From Escarpia spicata (Eukaryota; Annelida; Polychaeta; Sabellida; Siboglinidae): a stretch of DNA of 64,000 bases. The first letter of the stretch is position 1. Each line of letters begins with the position of its first letter. The notes under the pieces are model-generated. The model did not search any database, was not told the origin of the DNA, and worked only from the letters and a program-made list of their open reading frames with translations. Where the stretch lies: positions 57,796,420 to 57,860,419 of the forward strand of contig OZ023211.1 in the NCBI GenBank assembly GCA_963995525.1, in the 5' to 3' direction. Positions 12,386-24,523 of the stretch are shown piece by piece. The position numbers and the translations under genes were made by a program.

Positions 12386-12558
12386 TTCGTTGGCAACTGT
12401 TGACCATTACCATTCCTAATTATGTTTAAACTACTAGTCTGTCATTCAGATGATTGAATTATAATATGATATGTTATTTGCATATAGTCCATTGTAAACT
12501 TTCATCAGATTCACCATCCGATAGATATATCTATTAACCTGGTATCAGAAATGATACT

Positions 12559-12746
12559 ACAGTGGAACTTGTACTAAGATCACCCTCGCACTGGATCAAA
12601 GTGACCTGAATAGTGAGGTGACCGTATTAGCAAGACTAATTTCGTACACTTTACTGTTACAAAAATAATTTGGGACTGTCCCAAGGTGACTTTAATTGCA
12701 AGGTGGCTGCATTACTGAGGCGACCATAATGAGAGGTACGACTGAA
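12559..12746 (+). mobile_element. Tigger/pogo-like MITE, family member 1
   Basis: The termini are inverted: CAGTGGAACTTG at the left and GAGAGGTACGACTG at the right, whose reverse complement starts CAGTCGTACCTC. Internally it repeats motifs of the form gaggtgaccgtattagcaag. TIRs starting CAGT with a TA-type target fit the pogo/Tigger group; the target duplication is only partly visible (ta on the left, aa on the right). Related copies lie at about 51406-51555 (inverted) and 56057-56222. Confidence 0.6.
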
Positions 12747-13324
12747 GACCCAGAAGCTTTTGCTGTATATCTCACTACACATAGTTACATTACAATCGCT
12801 GGGATTAGTTTTCACAGAGACCATTTGTTATGTGGATTGATAGACTAAGTGAGGCTCCAGTACTGCTAATGGGCTGACTGTGCCCCATATAGTTAAGGCT
12901 AGTAGTGACCTCACATCAATCATTGCTTATCAGAATCTCTGCATCTGTCTTCACATCTTGTTCCTGATTTACACATCTCTCTGTCTGGGGTTGCTGTCAC
13001 TGAGCATGGTGGTGATAGTAGAGTCTCGCTATCATGTCTCAGTTTGCATTCATCTCTATAGTTTGTATTGGTTTTTACATCTTGCTGATTGAGGATTAAA
13101 TGGGGACCCTTGAGTTAATTTGCCACAGGAACACACACAGCGTAATATACATGATGAGAAGAAGAATGAGATGTCTATTTGATCCTAAATTAAATTACAT
13201 CTATATGCAGTATACAAAAAATATATTGCTATACTAAACTCATAGTAATTAATTTTTAAAAAATACTGTAAAACAAAACAAAGAAAATTTATAAAAATGG
13301 GTCTTTGACACATATGCTTGCATT
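12747..13324. other. Nothing recognised
   Basis: AT-rich intronic sequence without a supported feature. Confidence 0.3.
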
Positions 13325-14139
13325 TCTTTTATTTTCAAGTTGCCTACCCCTGGTCAGTCTCTGTCTCATGTACAATGTATTGTTTACTGGGTGTATGACA
13401 CCAAGTAGAATCCCTCACTGAGAGCAAGAGCAATAGCATTCAGTGCTGTAACATTGCAAGTGCTCCCAGTTTCGCCATGTCAAACAGCACAATGCCAACT
13501 CAAAAACCATCCTGCAAGGAACCCTAGAGGGAAAGTAAAGATGTGGCGACCACAATAAAACTGGCAGGGCAACATAAAACTTAAGCATACTTGTTGTGAT
13601 ATAGCACATACCATAATTGCTATAGCGAACTACATTATCGCATGTATCACTACGCCCAATAAACACCAGTTTATTGGGCGTAGTTGACCAGGCCACACAC
13701 AGCAGAAGAGACCAGGCTATCAGAGACCTTGGGAATTACACCCCTGGGACCACCATGATTAAAGGATAAAGTGAAGTGACCATTCATTCTAGGATAGTAC
13801 TTTCATCACTCGAACCTTATTTCATTATATGATGAGGTAAGTTTGTGAAAATACCACAAACACATAATGTGTTACTATTTCTACATCCGTTATGCAACCA
13901 GCGAAATAAATAATTACAAGGAATTGAGCTGGCTGAGTAGGTATGCATAGGTAGAAATATCTGTGAATAATTAAGCAAAAAAGTACTGGCATCTCATGCA
14001 TTGTTACATGCAGAGGCATTAGGAGGTGACTAAATTATTAATTAAATCAACTAAGATACAATGAGGCTATAAACAGACAGAGGAGATGGTCTATCAGGGC
14101 AGACACGTCCATATACAGATCTGTCACGTCGCATGGACT
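13325..14139. repeat. Left arm of a 4.3-kb inverted repeat
   Basis: This arm pairs, in reverse complement, with 15933-16197 plus 17171-17593. Shared landmarks include tgcctacccctggtcagtc, the ggatagtactttcatcactc block and cagacagaggagatgg. Relative to the right arm it has an extra 94 bp (13591-13684), which ends in a perfect 15-bp hairpin (ctacgcccaataaac against gtttattgggcgtag). ORFs within the arms are mirror images of each other and are not considered genes. Confidence 0.85.
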
Positions 14140-15932
14140 CACTCACACGCACGCACATGGACACACACGCATACATGCATACACATGAACACACACACAT
14201 GCACATACATACCTACAATGTACAATATCATTAGAATGTAAAATCTTACTAAAAATATACAGCAAATTGCACTAATTAGTAAATTACTACAATATGTTTG
14301 TATTTCTGGACATTACATTAGCATATGTGTGATCCAAGCATGGAACGATACATACAGATTCTTCTTACTCAGAAACTCAACTGTCATATCACCTTATTCA
14401 GTCATCAATGCTGTGGCAGCAAGCTCGGTCATTTAAAATTTATGAATGCCTTCGCTGACAGCTGCCTATTTGTAGCATTGCATAATACGAAATGAGTTGG
14501 CCACACTGTAAATTTATGCGCACTAAACAAAAGCCTAAATGATTGATGATCATATTTATTATTCGTTCCTTTTATGTGGGTAACACGTTTTGCAGAAATG
14601 TGAACAATAACACTAAAAAGAAAAAGATTTGTGTGGCGTCAACAGTAAAATATGGTAACTTCAATTTTACAACCGTCTTTTCCAACAGAAAAGAGTGTTC
14701 ATGTCCGGATACTTGATCATATGATTAGCAACGAAAAACCTGTACAAGAAATATTTTATCTCCTGTGGTTAGGTTTTAATGATGGTCTCAAGTAGACTGT
14801 ATCCAACGGCTCATCTTTTAAATATTGTGCGATGTGTTTGTTTTTACCAGTGTTTAGCCATTTTTATTACTGACAATTCAATGTGTACCTAAAAGAAAAT
14901 TTCAATTTTTACTGCAATGTTCTAAGTGGACAAGAGAGTTCTTGAACCTTGATCGACATCTGCCCTCTCTGTACTGGTGACAGTGCGTGTATTGGCGCAA
15001 GGTTGTCTACATAGCTCACCATGCTAGCTCTCCTGATGGGTCGACCTGCCCCTGATAGGATGAGCTGATGGGGCTCTTGGATAGATCAGCTCGTTTGAGA
15101 GGCGCCTGTTCCAATACACCGGCTTCCACACATCATATCAGATGGTCCTCTTCTTAAGTGGTGCTTTGACGTGCTATCTCTGTGGGAAAGGTCAGACGTT
15201 TACACGATGAACCTCCAATTATCTGCACAGGTTGCCAGGGTGCTTTCTGCTGTGTGTGTCCTTGACTGTATGTGGGTGTTGGTTTAATACGGAACAATGC
15301 AACAGGTGGTAGCACTGGTGGTGTGTGGAGAGAGGTTGTGACAGTGTGGAAAATACACTGTGTATGGTGCATGTGTCCGCACTTGCTGTCTGATAGGTGT
15401 TGGTGATTCATCAGATGAGGAGATATTTTCTCATAACCTACTCTTTCTGTAGTAATTGGGAGACATTTCATCTGTCATTAAGGTACTGCTTACTAAACAC
15501 GTGATGTTCTTGGATTAAATGTTCTGTGAGTTCACCCATACCATGTCTAGTGTTGTAATTACATGTATATGTTCTCATTCACCGTGTATGTACTATGTAC
15601 ACCAGCAGTTTTATGCTTCTCAGCTGGTAGTGTATAATATTGTATTGCAGACCTGTAGCTTAGTTATTTTAAGGGGTGCCTTTTTTCATCTGCTTCCCAA
15701 AAAACATCAAACTGTGCTCTCTTGAGGCTTCCCGGAATATCAGACTTCGTGCCCTCGAGGTTCCCCAAAACTCAAAACCTACCCCCCCCCGGAGGATCCC
15801 TAAAAAATCAAACAGCACGCACTTCCCGCTTTGGTCTTTTGAAATGGAACTCTTCTCTCAAGCAGAACCATTGCCTGATTGGGGAGGGTTCATTCACTCC
15901 CATTGCACCCTCTTGTCTTGTATGTGGGAGAA
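14140..15932. other. Loop between the inverted arms
   Basis: About 1.8 kb of non-coding sequence. It contains a CA-rich microsatellite near 14148-14215 and, at about 15668-15905, an inverted member of the dispersed family seen at 9595 and 36302, with a run of about 10 C residues. No transposase or recombinase ORF was seen in the loop. Confidence 0.5.
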
Positions 15933-17593
15933 AGTCCATGGGGCGTGAGAGATCTGTATATGGACATGTCTGCCCTGATGGACCATCTCCTCTGTCTGTT
16001 TATGGCCTCATTGTATCTTAGTTGATTTGATTAATAATACAGTCACATCCTAATGCCTCTGCATGTAACAATGCATGAGGCGCCAGTACTTTTTTGCTGA
16101 ATTATTCACAGATATTTCTACCTATGCATACCTACTCAGCCAGCTCAATTCCTTGTAGTGGCTTTATTTATTTCGTTGGTTAAAAAACGTATGCAGAAAT
16201 AATAATAATAATTTTTTTTATTTTAGACAAAAGTCCATATGTACATACAATACAAGTAAATAAAGATAAGAAATAAATAAAATACAAAAGTACAGACACA
16301 CATGAAATAAAAATAGATGGTTAATAAAAGATATAAAATGTGCATTAAACTTTAAGTATACAATTGGATAGTCCAATATTTAAACATAGGACTTCTAAAA
16401 TGTACATCGGTATAAAAATAATTCACAAAAAGTAGATTTTCAGACTGTTGAAGACGACATAATAAGCTATATATGGATGAACGCATACGTTCATTAAAAG
16501 ATTTAATACAGTTTGTAGCAAACATAAAACTTGCACTGCAGTGTGATGACAAATTGTGTAAAATTCTAAAACTGTTGTTATAAGCAACAGTAATACCTTT
16601 CAAACACTGTTTTTTAAATTTACACCAAAGACTTGAGGTGTACATAGCACCACAGTAAGAGAGAAATAGGTAAATTGTAATGGTGGAGCTGCAAAGGCGA
16701 AATTATCGTTCTAAGATGTTGGCCTGAGCACATAGGCATCTTTTGAGACAGTAAAAAATCTAGAAAAGCTCTGACACCATCTGACAGTGAATTTCTGGGT
16801 ACTGTACCAGTGATACAGAATGCGCACAATGAAAACAGGACAGCCACGGTCAATTAGTTTAGTGAATAGCTTGCTATGGTTCACTTTGTTAAAGGCCTTG
16901 GTGGCATCCAACATAGTGACATACATAGAAGAGCCATTCGCTATGTAGTGTTGAAATAGTTATTTTAATAGAAATTTGAGCATCTCAGTTGAGTGATGCT
17001 TTTTAAATCCAAACTGGTTGGCAAACGTTGTGAAGAAAATGGTAGCCCTTGATAATATTAAAGATTCAAATAATTTACTAGCAATTGTTTCAAGAGCAAT
17101 AGGTCTGTAGTTATTGTTATCAGACAAATCACCAGCTTTGTTTTTAATTATTGGAGCTACAAACTTAGCTCATCATATAATGAAGTAAGGTTCGAGTGAT
17201 GAAAGTACTATCCTAGAATGAATGGTCACTTCACTTTATCCTTTAATCATGGTGGTCCCAGGGGTGTAATTCCCAAGGTCTCTGATAGCCTAGTCTCTTC
17301 TGCTGTGTGTGGCATGGTCAGTATGCTTAAGTTTTATGTTGCCCTGCCAGTTTTATTGTGGTGGCCACATCTTTACTTTCCCTCTAGGGTTCCTTGCAGG
17401 ATGGTTTTTGAGTTGGCATTGTGCTGTTTGACATGGCGAAACTGGGAGCACTTGCAATGTTACAGCACTGAATGCTATTGCTCTTGCTCTCAGTGAGGGA
17501 TTCTACTTGGTGTCATACACCCAGTAAACAATACATTGTACATGAGACAGAGACTGACCAGGGGTAGGCACCCTGAAAGTAAAAGAAGTGAAA
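15933..17593. repeat. Right arm of the inverted repeat, interrupted
   Basis: The arm is in two pieces, 15933-16197 and 17171-17593, together about 690 bp. A minus-strand LINE fragment (16198-17170) sits between them. Arm similarity runs to about 17593, immediately before a SINE. Confidence 0.85.
16198..17170 (-). pseudogene. 5'-truncated non-LTR retrotransposon fragment (RT)
   Basis: Reading the minus strand from 17170, the sequence encodes pieces of a reverse transcriptase: an LDATKAFNKVNHSKLF block (RT palm A-like) followed by HWYSTQKFTVRW at 16711-16926. After a gap it resumes with a C-terminal segment (ITVAYNNSFRILHNL, SSIYSLLCRLQ) at 16352-16645. The segment that should carry the catalytic ADD motif is missing, so it is dead. 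The 3' end is the plus-strand run near 16202-16225, which reads as an A-rich, TAA-repeat tail on the minus strand. It inserted into the right arm of the inverted repeat after that repeat formed, since the other arm lacks it. Similar to jockey-like non-LTR elements; exact clade not determined. Confidence 0.75.
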
Positions 17594-17897
17594 GTGACAG
17601 TGGTTAGAACATCGTACACTCAATCGAGATTCCATGTTCAAATCCTCCAGCTACTGTTTTGTACTTTGGGTAAGTTTGTTCTTTCCAGTTCACTCAGCTG
17701 AATGAATGAGTACCTGGCAATAAACAGTGGTGAATATTTGTGTTTGAATAATCACACAGTACTTGCAGCGTGGCTGAATGTTTCCGAGAAAAGTCAAGAT
17801 GGTGTTCAATTGAACAGGTCTGCCAGGGAGTAAAGTGCAAAGGCTTTGAGCATTGCTAAGGACTGGATACTGCACTATATAAGAACTTACCTTTTAG
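17586..17897 (+). repeat. tRNA-derived SINE copy
   Basis: A nearly full-length copy. The head has A-box-like (gtgacagtggttagaacatcg) and B-box-like (atgttcaaatcctcc) blocks, followed by the body (ggtctgccagggagtaaag) and the tail ggactggatactgcactat-ataagaactta. It abuts the right end of the inverted repeat. Confidence 0.85.
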
Positions 17898-18867
17898 AAC
17901 AATAACAACAGTGATACACTAGCAGCTGAAAGAAGAACACAGAAGTTAAATATGCCTTTCAATCATTCCTGTAATGGAGAAAGTGTGAGAAAGAGAGACT
18001 GAAGGGAATGAGGAAGGTTACTCAGAGTGTACTGTGGCTCACTCTCCAGGCCAGTCGCAGACAATCTGTGCCAGTATTTCATGTTAGCAATGACGGAGCC
18101 AGAAAAAGGTTTACCAGGCATCTTCAGATGGGCGCCATATTGCTAATTCATGTAGACATCAATCATAGTACTTATATGCGCGGAACAAGTTAAATGCATC
18201 TCTAAATGGTATCATAGAAGGTGTTCTCAAGAGGAATACAGATGGCGAGATAAACAGGATCACTTCAGGGATTCATCAGTGATTCATCTGGCGGAGTATA
18301 AATAGAAAGACAGTTGCAAATGTTGAGTGATATACAGCAAGTCTCGTTAGTTGGTGGGGGTGGATCATATTTTATGTCGCAGTTGATTGTTGATGAATAA
18401 AGTGCCAGTGATTTTGAGATGGTTAATAAATCCACGTCCTGTTTCTCAAAACTAATGTTTCACTTTTTCTTTTGAATTTGCTGTGATCAATCAAACTTTC
18501 ATGTCAGTAATGATGTCATTGACTTATGTTTTCTTTTCTTCATATTCCTGTTCTTAATGCATGAATGTTGCAATTTTGTATCATATAAAATGTTCTTCCT
18601 GCAGCAAATATCAAAATAAGACAAGTTGCTATTGCGGCTGTTTCTGTTTGTTAACCGATGGCAATTTCATTGTAAGCTACCCAGGGTAGTTGTTTCTTTT
18701 CACCAAAATGACCATTAATGTTGACAAACAACTTCTACATTGATTACTGTGTGGATACCAAGTTTTGTTGTGTTTGTGCAAATGTAATGTAATTCTACCC
18801 GAGATGGTTTATAAATGATATAGACAGCCGTGTGCCAATGACAAATGTGCATGCTTGTGTGGTAGTG
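17898..18867. other. Nothing recognised
   Basis: Intronic sequence without a supported gene or repeat. Confidence 0.3.
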
Positions 18868-19165
18868 TATTGATTGGACTGTCAAAGAGATTCTGGATTT
18901 CAATCCTCCTGCTGTTGTTTCAAACTTTGGGAAATTTTGTTCACTCTATGTTGCTCCAGTTCACTCGGCAGTTTAAATGAATGCTTGGCTACAGACAATG
19001 ATGGATATTTAAGTACGAACACTCTCTGTGGAGTAATCACTGCATGGCAGAATGCTTCCCAGATATATCAAAGTGTTCTGGTGAACAATCCGCCATGGAG
19101 TAAAGTGTAAATTGCCTTCAGCAGTCCAAAATTACTGGATACCACCCTATATAAGTTACCTTTAC
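18868..19165 (+). repeat. Diverged tRNA-derived SINE copy
   Basis: Same family and order of blocks as the copy at 17586 (tttcaatcctcc, ccagttcactcgg, atggagtaaagtg, tactggatacc, ctatataag), with more substitutions. The A-box region is degraded. Confidence 0.75.
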
Positions 19166-20429
19166 ATACTTCCACACATCGACTGATCCTTGCCTAATTA
19201 GTCTAGTTAACAGATTTTGATTACCAGATTCGTACTTGCAAAATTTTGTTTATCAACTGCTCACTAATGAAATTTCCGCCAACCAAATTGCATGCTTTGC
19301 TCAAGATTTATTGACTGTAGCTCTTTATATTCTCCAATATGGGAGTCTTAATTGATATGAAAATCCTGGTGTGTCACATCAAATGTTGCATGTTTCCCTT
19401 TGGGAATCTTACATCCCTGTCAGCTGTGATCTATGCTGTAGATTATTGAATTTCGTAGAGAATTATGGCTGACCCATCGTATGGAATGTTTCTAAATTCA
19501 TGTGCAATTTGGTGCCAAAAACATGCCACCAGTATTCTTAAAGCTGCTTCCTAATTTAGCCTATTGCGAAACCCGTTCGTGACGTGAGTGACCAGATATG
19601 TAGTTTTTAAATACAGTAGTTTAAATACTATTCTCAGTTGTTTCAATGAAAAAGTGTTTTTTTTGGTTTAATCCTTTAAAAGTTCCTGTTTCCCCAGTTA
19701 CTTGAACCATAACATGAAAATGTGATATTCGTACATTTAAAACGTTTCTAATGTGTTTTCAAAACTATACACTAGATGGCACCACCACACAATACAGCTA
19801 TTGGTGGTTATTTTGGGATGGGTTTGGCTGAATTGAAGTGCCAGTTTTCGGGTGGGTTTGGCCGACTTAAGGTGTAATGGGTAAAACGATTAAAAGATTT
19901 GTTTAGTCATACCCTGTATCTGGTAATTTGCTTTGCCTGGCAACATATATGGAAAGTAGTGTAGTTTATGAAATTAAGCACTCGAGTACAGTACCAATAA
20001 CAATTCATGAACTGTAATTTATTAAACATTTATAGGTGCCAAGAATAAATTATAATTCCTTCTTCAGTTACAAGTAATCCCCCAAACAACAATGTCACAT
20101 GAGATTGCTGTTTGTTATCTTTTGTGTTTATGTAGAAAAGTTCTGTTGCACAGATATTCATGTCTACAAACCGTGGCCAGGACGACTTTTCACAGTTCTT
20201 GTTGAATTCTGTAGAACCTTTCTTGGGAGACCTCTCTTTTGGGAGAAAATCTGTATTGAGAAATCATTCTATTGGTTCCCTCTGTGTCATTTTCAATGGT
20301 AACTGGCCTTCTAGTTCCATGGAAGATCACCTGTCTTGAGAAACCGCTTTTGCATGCGCGTGGTGTGTGGTAGGTAGTACTAGGTACGTGCATGCGTGCA
20401 TATGCATACATGTGCATATATACATATTT
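19166..20429. other. Nothing recognised
   Basis: AT-rich intronic sequence. A weak tandem similarity (gggatgggtttggct and cgggtgggtttggcc) lies near 19815-19865. A purine-pyrimidine alternating, ACATGTAT-like block precedes the LINE at about 20380-20429. Confidence 0.3.
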
Positions 20430-20572
20430 AACAAGATTTAAGATTTAACAAGATTGCCACCCAGAGAATTAACTCTAGGTAGCAGGTGGACAAGGAAGCC
20501 CTTGGCTTATCGAGAGTCCGACCTTTTTATCTATGTGTATCCCGCCCGTCTGAGGTATGTGTCGATTTTATT

Positions 20573-23360
20573 TTAAAACATATTCACACTACTAGCACCC
20601 ACACAATCAGCAGGTAATCTGTTCCATTCATTTACAGTCCTTTGTGAAAATGAAAACTTTCTTATATCCAATCTACTCTGCTCCTTTGCTAATGCAAGAT
20701 CATGTCCTCTAGTCCTTCTATCTTTCTTAACTGAGAAAAACATATTTCTATCAATATTTTCATAACCCTTCAATATTTTAAAAACTTCTATCTGATCTCC
20801 TCTCAATCTCCTGGTCTCTAGTGTTGTTAAACCGCATTTTTTTAGGCGTATTTCATAACTAAGATCCCTCAGATTTTGTATCATTTTAGTTGCTCTCCTC
20901 TGCACTCTTTCTAGCATATCTATGTCCTTCCTGCGATATGGCCTCCACGCTTGAATACAATATTCTAAATGAGGCCTAACTATTGTTTTGTACAGCGGTA
21001 TTATTAGCTCTTTTTCCTTATACGTTATGTTTCGCCTAATTAATCCAAGGATTTGATTTCCCTTTGAAGCTGCAATTTCGCACTGCTCTGAAATCTTCAT
21101 ATCAGCACTAACGGTTAACCCTAAGTCCTTTTCTTTTACAGTAGTACTTAGTACAGTACCCCCCATTGTATATTCTACCTCTTCGTTCCCATGTCCTATG
21201 TGGAGGCATTTACATTTCCCAAAATTGAACATCATTTGCCACTTTTCAGACCATTTGATCAACCTATCAAGATCATCTTGTAAATGCTGTCTATCTCCAT
21301 CACTTTTAATCCTTCTAAACACTTTTGTATCATCTGCAAATTTCAATACCTTGCTTGTTATTTCATCATCCAAATTGTTGATGTATATTAAGAATAATAT
21401 AGGACCTAATACTGATCCCTGTGGTACCCCACTCAATACCGATTTCCAGTTTGAAGCCTCCCCATCAACTACTACACGTTGTCTTCTGTCAATCAGCCAT
21501 TGTTCTATCCAGTTTATTATACCATTTCCTATGCCATGGGCCTTTAGTTTAAGCAGTAATCTTTGATGTGGTACTTTGTCAAAAGCTTTTTGAAAATCTA
21601 AGTAGACGATATCTACTGGTGATCCCTCATCTACCCACTTAGTGATGTCTTCCAAAAAACATAACATATTTGTTAAGCATGACCTCGCTTTAAAAAAACC
21701 ATGTTGAGATGGGTTTATCAAGTTTTGTTTAACAAGAAAATCCACCATGTGATCTTTAATTAGTCTTTCTAATAATTTACAAATCACTGATGTTAAACTC
21801 ACTGGTCTATAGTTCTCTGATTTGTTTCTCGAACCTTTTTTGAATAACGGTATAATGTTTGCTTCTTTCCATTCTAAAGGAACCACTCCCTCTTCTAATG
21901 ACAAGTTGAAAACTGTTGCAAGTGGTATGCTAATTTGTTCTACAATTTCCAATAGTAGTTTGGGTGGAATACCATCCACTCCAGGTGATTTATTATCCAT
22001 CATAGCCCTTATTTTCTTAGCTACCATTTCCGGGGTTACAATTAATTGTCCTAAATAGTCTGAATCTGCCCCCTTGAACTTAGCCTCTGGTATTGGCAGT
22101 GAACTAATATCTTCCCTGGTAAACACTGAACTAAAGTACTCATTCAGGTCTTCTGCCATTATGAATCCCTCTGATATTATATTTCCAGCACTATCTTCTA
22201 GAGGACCGACCTTATCTTGAACTTTCTGTTTGCTTCGAACATACGCATAAAAACTCTTGCTGTCATGTTTTATATTACTCACTAATTGTTGTAGTCTTCA
22301 TCATTTCCAGTACATCTATATGACTTCCACATCATTTGTTTATACTAAATTTTTCTAATGGCTTCTTTCGATAAGTGTTTCTTTTTGGACCGTTTTCCTT
22401 GTTTTTGAAGTGTACAAATTTATCGATTATGCACTTAATTTCACTCTTTAATATATTCCAGCATTCTGTTGCCGTCATATTTTTCAGTGTCTTATTCCAG
22501 TCTATCTTTGCTAAATATTTCCTCATGTCCTTATACCTTCCTTTGTGGAAATTTCTCCTATACTGCTTTTTGCTATTCCTTTCTGATTTTACTTTGATGG
22601 TAAAATGTATCTGGTTGTGATCGCTACTCCCCAGTGGCTCACATATCTTGACATTGTCAACTAATTCATTCTGTGAGGACAAAACTATGTCTAACACATT
22701 CTCACCCCTGGTTGGTTCTAGCACATGTTGAGAAAGGAATGTATCTTGAACTAAAACTAAAAACTCGTGGTCCTCTCTCCCCATACTCTGTAGAGATTTC
22801 CATTGTATATGCCCATGGTTAAAATCCCCCATAATAATACAGTCCCGTTTGCTTACTTCCCTTATAGTGTTTTGAATTTTTTCATTCTCTTCTATGCTTA
22901 TGTTTGGACTTCGATAAACTAACCCAACTGTTAACGTTGAGTTTCCTGTAACTATGTTACACCAAACAGCTTCTTTGCAATCTGCTTCTCTTTCTAATTT
23001 TATTTCATAAGCCTGAATAGATTCTTTAATATATAAATTAACTCCACCTCCCTTTCTTCCTATTCTATCTTTTCTAAACATTACATATCCTGTCAGTCCC
23101 AATTCAGCATCTGATATATCGGTGGTGGTCCAGGATTCGGTTATACCTATTATATGAGGGTCAATATCTTCTACCATAATGTTTAGTTCATTTCTTTTGT
23201 TTACTATACTCCTTGCATTTAAACAAACACATTTATATCCAGCTTCAGAAGAGTTTTCCAGACTGTTATTTGTAGATTTATTTGTGCTGTCTTTATCTAT
23301 GCCTCCATTTTCAGGCTTTTCTGTGAGTCCCCCCTGCGAATCTAGTTTAAATAGATGCAA
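20573..23360 (-). pseudogene. CR1 ORF2 (endonuclease-reverse transcriptase), broken
   Basis: The endonuclease part (22332-23360) shows NARSIVNKRNEL, ITESW, GGGVNLYIKES, GDFNHGHIQW and SDHNQIHF, the usual APE-type residues. The RT part (20573-22282) shows KSPGVDGIPPKLL, LDFQKAFDKVPH, GVPQGSVLGPILFLIYIN and the catalytic FADD. The two halves are in different frames. Compared with copy 2 there is a one-base loss near 22400 and a 67-bp deletion near 22291, whose breakpoints share the octamer AATTGTTG. A substitution also gives a stop about 14 codons early. No ATG opens the frame; it emerges inside the end of ORF1, overlapping it by about 19 bp. It would nick target DNA and prime reverse transcription if intact; here it is dead. 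Confidence 0.9.
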
Positions 23361-24523
23361 CCTGTCCCACTGTCAACAGATTGCAGCAGATTCTCTGAGA
23401 AAACTGCTGCCCCCTTTCCACTAAGATGGAGGCCATCTCTCATGTACATATCTTCCCTCCCAACAAAGTATCCCCATAAATCTGTGAATCCCACCCCCTC
23501 TTCTTCACACATCTGCTCAGCTAGTGCATTGATCGCCATCCTCTTGCAGTTTCTATACGTTGCCCCCCTTCCTCCCATTACTGGCAAAATTCCTGACAAA
23601 ATAACCTGTTCGACTCTCGTCTTCTTTAGCTTCCTCACTAACTGTCTATACTTCTGTACTATCGCAGTTGTTCCCTCCCTGTCTGCATTATTTGTTCCTA
23701 CATGTACCAGTATAGACCCCCCCTTGCCATGTCCCAATACCTTCTCTACCCTGTCAGTTACATGTTCAATCCTAGCCCCCGGTAAACAAACAACGATGTC
23801 CTTCCCCTCGCTCAGTGTCTTGTCCGTCTTTCTCATAATGGAGTCACCCATAAACACCCTCTCTTTCCTCATTGCCCCCTCAATCACTGCCTTAGAATAG
23901 CTCCTTCTTCGGTTTGCATCTGTCTGGTTGTTGTCTTTCCCCCCTGCCGTCTTCTCTCCTGTCACATTCTCTTCCGATCCATTCTTTCCTGTCGCTTTTT
24001 CTCTTGCCACCTTTCCTCCTGTCAGCGTCCCTTTTATTGACTTCTCTTCTATCACATTTGCTCTCACTTCCTTTCGTCCCTTCGTCTTTCGTCCTGTCTC
24101 ATTTTCCTCTCTCCTCTCCCGTTCCATCTTCCCTCCCTCCTTCTCTACAGTCACTTTCTTCCCTGTCACCTTCACGCTTGTCACCTTTTCTGTTGTCGAT
24201 TTTCCAATTTCTTCCCCTCCAATCACCTTCTCTCCTCTCAATCTCCTTTCCTCAGTTTTCTTGCCACTGCTATTCTCCTTCAGTCTTGCAGTATCCTCAC
24301 CTCTCTCCCTGTCGTCTCTTTCCATTCGACCTGCCTCCTTGCTAATTCCCATCTCCATTCCCTTCACAATATCTGTCAACCTAACTATCTCCTTCTGCAA
24401 ACACTCCACCTTCCAACATCCAATGCACTGAAAGGTGAATCCTTCCTCCATGGTTTCTGCCCATGACTTTCCACACCCGGACAATGTAAAATCTACCCAG
24501 CTGTGGCAGTGATCGCACACCAA
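23342..24523 (-). CDS. CR1 ORF1 with zinc-finger-like N-terminus and SGNH esterase domain
   Basis: About 393 codons. The N-terminus has paired Cys/His (CDHCHSW, QCIGCWKVEC) resembling half of a PHD-type finger. A long Lys/Glu/Gly/Arg-rich low-complexity region of about 150 residues follows. The C-terminal domain carries the SGNH hydrolase blocks: a GDS-type block FMGDSIMRKTD, then LVHVGTNNADREGT, then a closing DGLHLSGKGAAVF with the Asp-x-x-His catalytic pair. Esterase ORF1 proteins are known from CR1 elements of other animals; a role in RNA or membrane interactions is not settled. The frame opens at a TTG with no in-frame ATG. An ATG at 24561 in another frame (MAPTSGKSRQSDT) suggests a one-base indel near 24530, so this copy is probably not intact either. 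Confidence 0.8.
   Translation of the reverse strand: MVCDHCHSWVDFTLSGCGKSWAETMEEGFTFQCIGCWKVECLQKEIVRLTDIVKGMEMGISKEAGRMERDDRERGEDTARLKENSSGKKTEERRLRGEKVIGGEEIGKSTTEKVTSVKVTGKKVTVEKEGGKMERERREENETGRKTKGRKEVRANVIEEKSIKGTLTGGKVAREKATGKNGSEENVTGEKTAGGKDNNQTDANRRRSYSKAVIEGAMRKERVFMGDSIMRKTDKTLSEGKDIVVCLPGARIEHVTDRVEKVLGHGKGGSILVHVGTNNADREGTTAIVQKYRQLVRKLKKTRVEQVILSGILPVMGGRGATYRNCKRMAINALAEQMCEEEGVGFTDLWGYFVGREDMYMRDGLHLSGKGAAVFSENLLQSVDSGTGCIYLN

Noticed and set aside
13415..17496. Apparently duplicated gene ending FELALCCLTWRNWEHLQCYS
   Set aside because: The two ORFs are the same sequence in the two arms of an inverted repeat, with no domain or splice support.
23355..24431. Plus-strand Ser/Pro/Phe-rich ORFs inside the LINE
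   Set aside because: They are antisense shadows of the Lys/Glu-rich CR1 ORF1.
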